Source: JAQICB01 sp046482735 (GTDB lineage: Bacteria > Bacteroidota > Bacteroidia > Bacteroidales > UBA1715). Taken from it: DNA of 10,010 bases. This document shows positions 7,583 through 10,010 of this stretch, piece by piece (position 1 is the stretch's first letter; every line of letters begins with the position of its first letter). The position numbers were made by a program, and so were the translations under genes. Location: NCBI GenBank assembly GCA_046482735.1, contig JAWOEL010000075.1:1-10010 (forward strand), in the 5' to 3' direction. The notes under the pieces are model-generated. The model was not told the DNA's origin and made no database searches. It saw only the letters and a list, made by a program, of their open reading frames with translations.

Positions 7583-7603
7583 AATCCGCTAAAGCGAGAC
7601 ACG
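7583..7603 (+). repeat. 21-bp hairpin element, copy 1
   Basis: This copy contains CGCT-AA-AGCG (7587-7596) followed by an AGACACG tail. It matches copy 2 (7693-7713) at 15 of 21 positions, and all six differences are transitions. It sits between two TGGTTAAT phrases (7571-7578 and 7604-7611), as if inserted into or beside a duplicated phrase. Confidence 0.55.
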
Positions 7604-7692
7604 TGGTTAATTGTTAGATGCTCTGTGGTTCTCTGTGTTCTTTCCGTTACAAATCGGACACCGTGTGGTGAAAAATCTGTGTCAATCTGCGA

Positions 7693-7713
7693 AATTCGCC
7701 AAGGCGGAACATG
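7693..7713 (+). repeat. 21-bp hairpin element, copy 2
   Basis: This copy contains CGCC-AA-GGCG (7697-7706) followed by a GAACATG tail. Compared with copy 1, the closing T-A pair has become C-G on both sides, so the stem is preserved. It interrupts a phrase (CTGCGAAAT ... CTGTGGTGA) that I recall as continuous in other Bacteroidota spacers, which suggests insertion of a small element. Confidence 0.55.
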
Positions 7714-7761
7714 TCTGTGGTGACTATAGGTATGAGATATTAGATATGAAATATTTAGTTT

Positions 7762-7785
7762 TGAATGCTTGAGTGATGAATGCTT
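7762..7785 (+). repeat. TGAATGCTT direct repeat, 15-bp period
   Basis: TGAATGCTT occurs at 7762-7770 and again at 7777-7785, separated by GAGTGA. It lies in an AT-rich stretch (about 7728-7803) that also repeats GATAT/TAGATATG words and ends with the dyad ATGTCAGACAT (7793-7803). It appears to be another spacer repeat; no function is evident. Confidence 0.5.
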
Positions 7786-7869
7786 AATAGATATGTCAGA
7801 CATGAGATTTATCACCTTGTATTATCAAATTTTCGCAAAAATAAATAATCGGTAAATAAATGATGCGTA

Positions 7870-7884
7870 TGAGAAATATTCTCA
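7870..7884 (+). promoter_or_regulatory. Putative operator, copy 1 (TGAGAAATATTCTCA)
   Basis: A 15-bp dyad with 6-bp arms TGAGAA/TTCTCA around ATA. It is identical to the copy at 7910-7924, 40 bp downstream centre to centre (about four helical turns, so the same DNA face). It overlaps the region where the -33 box of the promoter at 7895 would be expected, a good place for a repressor. The T run right after it (7886-7893) also gives it a weak terminator-like appearance. Confidence 0.6.
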
Positions 7885-7894
7885 ATTTTTTTTA

Positions 7895-7902
7895 TACATT
7901 TG
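7895..7902 (+). promoter_or_regulatory. Promoter -7 element of the rloAB-like operon (TACATTTG)
   Basis: TACATTTG matches the Bacteroidota -7 consensus TAnnTTTG exactly and is followed by C. A transcription start would be expected around 7908-7910, giving a leader of about 30 nt before ATG 7940. No TTTG -33 box is seen at the proper distance; that place holds the upstream dyad. This is the best promoter candidate in the window. Confidence 0.6.
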
Positions 7903-7909
7903 CATTGAA

Positions 7910-7924
7910 TGAGAAATATTCTCA
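7910..7924 (+). promoter_or_regulatory. Putative operator, copy 2 (TGAGAAATATTCTCA)
   Basis: An exact second copy of the 15-bp dyad at 7870-7884. It begins about where transcription should start and ends 15 nt before the ATPase start codon. Together the copies bracket the -7 element, as expected for cooperative repression. No regulator gene is seen in the window, so the binding protein is unknown. Confidence 0.6.
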
Positions 7925-7939
7925 CAAACACAAATAAAA

Positions 7940-9229
7940 ATGATTATAGAATTTACAGTTGGAAATTTTTTGTCGTTTAAGGAAAATAAAACCTTATCTT
8001 TAGAAGCTACAAATATTACAGAACACAAAGATTCTACTTTTAAAACCGGCACATTTAAGCTTTTGAAAAGTGCTGTTTTGTATGGTGCAAATTCAAGTGG
8101 TAAATCTAATTTTATTAAAGCTATGTCTACAATGAAAAGAATTGTTATGACATCTGTTGAAAAAACATCTGCATCAAAATTAGAAATTGTACCGTTTTTA
8201 CTAAATACAAGTACTGAGAACAAACCAACATTTTTCGAATTAGTATTCTTGATTGATAATATAAGATATAGATACGGATTTGAAATTGATAACAAATCAA
8301 TTCATGGAGAATGGTTGTTTAAATTGGAAAAAGGTAGTGAAATACCTTTTTTTATCAGAGAAGAAAAAGGTATTGGTGTTACAAAATACTTTAAAGAAGG
8401 TCATGGTTTAGAAGCAAAGACAAGAGAAAATGCATTGTTTCTTTCTGTTGTTGATCAATTTAATGGTGAAATTGCTGCAAAAATTATGCGGTGGTTTGAC
8501 AATTGGGCTACAATTTCTGGTTTAAGTCATGATAATTATAGAAGTGTAACTTTTTCTCTGCTTGATAAAAAGATATCAAAAGAAAGGCTTTTAGATTTTT
8601 TTAAAGATTTAGATTTAGGGTTTGAACAAATTAAATTCAGAAAAGAAAAATTTCATGAAAGTATTTTACCTAGTGATTTGCCAGCAGAAATTGTAGATGA
8701 TATTATTCATGATTTACAAGGTAAAACTATTGCCCGAATTAATACTGTTCATAATAAATATGATAAAAAGGGTAAAAAAGTTGGACTCAAAGACTTTGAT
8801 TTACGAGAACAAGAATCTTCAGGAACAAATAAAGTTTTTGATATTTCCGGACCAATTTTTGCAACTTTAATTGGAGGTGGTGTTCTTGTTATTGATGAAT
8901 TAGACGCAAAGCTTCATCCTTTGATGACTGCAGCAATTACCAATTTGTTTAATTCTCCCGAGTTTAACACAAATAATGCTCAATTGATTTTTGCAACTCA
9001 TGATACAAATCTATTATCGTATGGCAAATTTAGAAGAGACCAGATTTATTTTTTGGAAAAAGATAAATACGAAGCAAGTGATTTATATTCATTAATTGAA
9101 TATAAAGAGGAAGATTCTAATACAAAAATCAGAAAGGACAGATCTTTTGAGAAAGATTATATTAACGGAAGATATGGAGCAATTCCTTTTATTGGAAATT
9201 TTGAAGAACTTTTAAGAGAAAATGGCTAA
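7940..9229 (+). CDS. RloA/AbiLi-like AAA (ABC/OLD-type) ATPase, probable defence protein
   Basis: A 429-residue ABC-type ATPase of the AAA_15/AAA_21 group. It starts with FTVGNFLSFKENKTLSLE (5-22), typical of this group. Walker A is GANSSGKS (49-56). A signature-like QESSGT (291-296) is followed by Walker B VLVIDE (315-320) with the likely catalytic Glu320. The D-loop region is LDAKLHP (321-327) and the switch histidine is ATHD (352-355, His354). All ATPase elements are present, so it looks intact. Related ATPases pair with small nuclease-like effectors in AbiL, PARIS, Septu and Gabija-type systems, where they act as sensors or scaffolds. Here the partner is the RloB-like gene, which overlaps by 8 nt. 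The gene uses AGA for 13 of 17 arginines, unlike atpA. Function in phage defence is inferred from the gene pair; no trigger can be named. Confidence 0.87.
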   Translation: MIIEFTVGNFLSFKENKTLSLEATNITEHKDSTFKTGTFKLLKSAVLYGANSSGKSNFIKAMSTMKRIVMTSVEKTSASKLEIVPFLLNTSTENKPTFFELVFLIDNIRYRYGFEIDNKSIHGEWLFKLEKGSEIPFFIREEKGIGVTKYFKEGHGLEAKTRENALFLSVVDQFNGEIAAKIMRWFDNWATISGLSHDNYRSVTFSLLDKKISKERLLDFFKDLDLGFEQIKFRKEKFHESILPSDLPAEIVDDIIHDLQGKTIARINTVHNKYDKKGKKVGLKDFDLREQESSGTNKVFDISGPIFATLIGGGVLVIDELDAKLHPLMTAAITNLFNSPEFNTNNAQLIFATHDTNLLSYGKFRRDQIYFLEKDKYEASDLYSLIEYKEEDSNTKIRKDRSFEKDYINGRYGAIPFIGNFEELLRENG

Positions 9230-9941
9230 TAAAATAAAAATTGATAATGCTGTTCTTAAAAGACGGACAAGGACAGAACAGAAACGTAAAACCGAATTTA
9301 AATCAAAACGAAAGTTTTATTTAATTGTAAGTGAAGGCGAAAAGACTGAACCAAATTATTTTGAATCGCTAAAATCTTCTTTGCCAAAAGGTGTTTTAGA
9401 GTTAATCAATATTGATATTGATGGAACAGGAAAAAATACGTTATCTCTTATAGAAGAAGCAAAAAAATTGCGAAATAAATATGAAGAAAAATATCTCAGG
9501 AAAATAGATAAGGTTTGGGCTGTCTTTGATAAAGATAGCTTTTCTGCTAAGAATTTTAATAATGCTATAAATAAAGCTGAAAATGCAAAGCCAAAAATAA
9601 ATTGTGCTTGGTCAAATGAGGCATTTGAACTTTGGTATTTATTGCATTTTCATTTTTATAATACAGGCATTTCTCGTCAACAATATCAAATATTAATTGA
9701 AAGAGAAATAAATAAAGCAGCTAAAGGGATTGACTTTACATACAAAAAAAATTCTAAGGATATGTTTTTGCTTTTAAATAAATATGGTAGTCAAGAAAAG
9801 GCAATTAAAAATGCGAAAAAACTTGAAAATTTGTATTTTGATAAAAGTTTTTCAAACCATAATCCTTGTACAAAAGTACATAAACTGATTACTGAGTTGA
9901 ATGAATTAACAGAAAAATATACTGCTCAACAACAATTATAA
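9222..9941 (+). CDS. RloB/AbiLii-like protein with TOPRIM-like motifs
   Basis: A 239-residue RloB-family protein. A very basic N-terminus (KRRTRTEQKRK at 13-23) is followed by YLIVSEGEKTEPNYFESL (33-50) and VWAVFDKDSF (98-107). The first gives Glu38 after a hydrophobic strand, the second an acidic D103-x-D105. This Glu plus DxD order is what a TOPRIM nuclease/primase core would show. Other family-like segments are SNEAFELWYLLHF (131-143) and NPCTKVHKLI (214-223). ATG 9222 lies inside the end of the ATPase gene (ATGGCTAA overlap), which indicates translational coupling. In related two-gene systems this protein would be the effector, cutting or otherwise inactivating nucleic acid when released by the ATPase. 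That is inference: RloB activity is, to my knowledge, not well characterised. Family assignment is confident; the nuclease role is moderate. Confidence 0.85.
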   Translation: MANKIKIDNAVLKRRTRTEQKRKTEFKSKRKFYLIVSEGEKTEPNYFESLKSSLPKGVLELINIDIDGTGKNTLSLIEEAKKLRNKYEEKYLRKIDKVWAVFDKDSFSAKNFNNAINKAENAKPKINCAWSNEAFELWYLLHFHFYNTGISRQQYQILIEREINKAAKGIDFTYKKNSKDMFLLLNKYGSQEKAIKNAKKLENLYFDKSFSNHNPCTKVHKLITELNELTEKYTAQQQL

Positions 9942-9960
9942 ATAGTAGTCAACTATATTC

Positions 9961-10005
9961 AGGCATTGACACTTTGCCTTATGCCTTATGCCTTTGTCAA
10001 TGCCT
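9961..10005. repeat. 11-bp inverted repeat enclosing a GCCTTAT tandem, downstream of the rloB-like gene
   Basis: AGGCATTGACA (9961-9971) is perfectly complementary to TGTCAATGCCT (9995-10005). The 23-nt loop holds GCCTTAT twice in tandem (9977-9990) followed by GCC. It lies 20 nt after the rloB-like stop and could end the transcript, but no T run follows. The composition resembles spacer repeats more than a standard terminator. The window ends 5 nt later, so the full unit may be longer. Confidence 0.55.
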
Positions 10006-10010
10006 TGTGC

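Larger units (their letters stand above)
7374..7860. repeat. Gene-free spacer composed of interspersed short repeats
   Basis: About 490 bases with no credible gene. Long open frames on the reverse strand here translate palindromic repeats and resemble no protein. The spacer reads as a mosaic of several unrelated short units, listed separately: a CATTGC...GCAATG unit (7430-7473), a GCACG...CGTGC unit (7506-7551), CTCTGTG/TCTGTG-rich phrases (about 7621-7727), two copies of a 21-bp hairpin element, and an AT-rich unit with 15-bp periodicity (7762-7785). From memory, similar phrases recur between genes in Bacteroidota. Their concentration directly upstream of a defence-like operon suggests an accumulation or insertion hotspot. 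Confidence 0.75.

Noticed and set aside
7621..7727. Recurring CTCTGTG/TCTGTG words as a CRISPR or other regular array
   Set aside because: Spacing is irregular, the words are only 6-7 nt long, and there are no spacers of equal length; they belong to ordinary intergenic repeat phrases.
7429..7815. 128-residue open frame on the - strand
   Set aside because: It runs through several unrelated palindromic repeats. Its product is low in hydrophobic-core pattern, rich in His, Ser and Arg, and resembles translated intergenic repeats, not a protein family.

Overview
The window is AT-rich DNA from a member of the Bacteroidota, probably Bacteroidales. Four things point there: the ATP synthase gene order c-b-delta-alpha-gamma with no beta and epsilon genes following; A-rich leaders instead of Shine-Dalgarno sites; a TAnnTTTG-type promoter element; and spacer repeats of a kind I associate with this phylum. 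All recognised genes lie on the + strand.

Layout. (1) 1-3789: the 3' end of atpE, then atpF, atpH, atpA and atpG, i.e. most of the FoF1 ATP synthase. A perfect 14-bp hairpin with a T run separates atpE from atpF. It probably limits read-through, so that the c-ring subunit is made in excess over the other subunits. (2) 3960-7373: four tightly packed genes for the cell envelope or exported functions. They are a putative lipoprotein, an SGNH/CE2-like esterase, a small putative outer-membrane beta-barrel and a family 2 glycosyltransferase. They may form one operon acting on surface glycans, but that is inference. (3) 7374-7860: a gene-free spacer built as a mosaic of short palindromic and direct repeats. 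It includes two (perhaps three) copies of a 21-bp hairpin element whose stem shows a compensatory base-pair change. (4) 7870-9941: a two-gene, 8-nt-overlapping operon encoding an RloA/AbiLi-type ABC/OLD-like ATPase and an RloB/AbiLii-type protein with TOPRIM-like acidic motifs. This is a probable anti-phage defence module. Its putative promoter is flanked by two identical 15-bp dyads spaced 40 bp apart, which look like operators. (5) 9942-10010: another inverted repeat containing a short tandem repeat, running to the window edge.

The core genes (1) are housekeeping. The defence pair (4) sits between repeat-rich spacers and uses arginine codons very differently from atpA (13 of 17 AGA, against 18 of 24 CGT in atpA). 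This fits an acquired island. The most interesting signals are the twin-operator promoter of the rloAB-like operon, the covarying 21-bp element, and the atpE/atpF hairpin.
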